A stretch of 6,696 nt of DNA from NCBI GenBank assembly GCA_946886175.1, contig CAMPIA010000069.1:1-6696 (forward strand). The letters are read 5' to 3'. This DNA comes from an uncultured Altererythrobacter sp. (GTDB taxonomy: Bacteria; Pseudomonadota; Alphaproteobacteria; Sphingomonadales; Sphingomonadaceae). Below the pieces are notes generated by a model. That model ran no database searches, was not told the DNA's origin, and worked only from the letters and a program-made list of their open reading frames with translations. Positions 6,512-6,696 of this stretch are shown in pieces. Numbering within the stretch: the first letter of the stretch is position 1; every line of letters begins with the position of its first letter. The position numbers and the translations under genes were made by a program.

Positions 6512-6696
6512 TCGCGGTCGCGATAGATGTCGCGCCGGCCGACGTGGTTGGCCGGGCCGACGAGGCCCTCTTCCTCCATCTTCTCGATCCACTTGGCGGC
6601 GGTGTTGTAGCCGACGCCCATCTGGCGCTGGAGCCACGAGCCGCTCGCCTTCTGGTTCTCGAACACGATCTGGCACGCCTGGCGGTACTTGCGTTC
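6496..6696 (-). CDS. ftsK: DNA translocase FtsK, C-terminal gamma domain (partial, 5' end outside window)
   Basis: Only the last 66 codons and the TAG stop are present; the gene enters from the right edge, with no start here. The translation reads as the FtsK/SpoIIIE gamma winged-helix domain: KYRQACQIVFENQKASGSWLQRQ, the recognition helix GYNTAAKWIEKMEEEG, then LVGPANHVGRRDIY and the tail RDRDGNPL. In FtsK this domain reads the polar KOPS sequences that direct the hexameric motor towards dif at the septum during chromosome segregation. Of the three residues known in E. coli to contact KOPS (Asn, Arg, Glu), Asn31 and Glu38 of this fragment are kept, and the Arg is Lys35. Its stop is 89 bases before the polymerase start on the same strand, so read-through into the polysaccharide genes is possible. 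Confidence 0.95.
   Translation of the reverse strand, partial: ERKYRQACQIVFENQKASGSWLQRQMGVGYNTAAKWIEKMEEEGLVGPANHVGRRDIYRDRDGNPL

Noticed and set aside
6407..6676. N-terminal extension of the polymerase to a GTG at 6676
   Set aside because: It would overlap the conserved ftsK gamma domain in another frame and add an Arg/Pro-rich stretch with no counterpart in the family.

Overview
The window is GC-rich and comes from an alphaproteobacterium, most likely a Sphingomonadales member (Sphingomonadaceae or Erythrobacteraceae). That placement rests on the FabI sequence style, the FtsK C-terminus and the type of exopolysaccharide genes. It is inference from familiarity, not from a database search.

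Layout from left to right. fabI (enoyl-ACP reductase) lies alone on the + strand at 11-817. It converges, with a 26-base gap, on a block of five minus-strand genes that fills the rest of the window. Read in transcription order from the right edge, the block holds: (1) the last 66 codons of the DNA translocase ftsK (6696-6496); (2) an O-antigen ligase/Wzy-type polymerase membrane protein (6406-5009); (3) a short Wza-type polysaccharide export lipoprotein (4914-4204); (4) a fused Wzz/BY-kinase polysaccharide co-polymerase (4204-2039); (5) an unrecognised bitopic periplasmic protein (about 2055-844). No gap reaches 300 bases. The two larger ones are 89 bases (ftsK to the polymerase) and 94 bases (polymerase to export protein).

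How the genes work together. The polymerase, the outer-membrane export protein and the chain-length-controlling autokinase are the assembly and export core of a Wzx/Wzy-type exopolysaccharide or capsule pathway. The export and kinase genes overlap by one base (TGATG), and the kinase and unknown genes overlap by 17 or more bases, so these three probably form one translationally coupled unit. The unknown protein is therefore probably an accessory to the envelope complex. No glycosyltransferase, flippase, phosphatase or initiating transferase gene is visible here, so the rest of the pathway lies elsewhere. FtsK and FabI look like ordinary housekeeping genes.

The most unusual structures are a hexanucleotide repeat that encodes seven Tyr-Gly pairs as the kinase's C-terminal phosphorylation tail and overlaps possible start codons of the next gene, the unrecognised last gene of the operon, and a C-rich homopolymer next to a -35-like box in front of the polymerase gene. 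I did not find a clearly new biological system. The unknown gene is the best candidate for undescribed biology.
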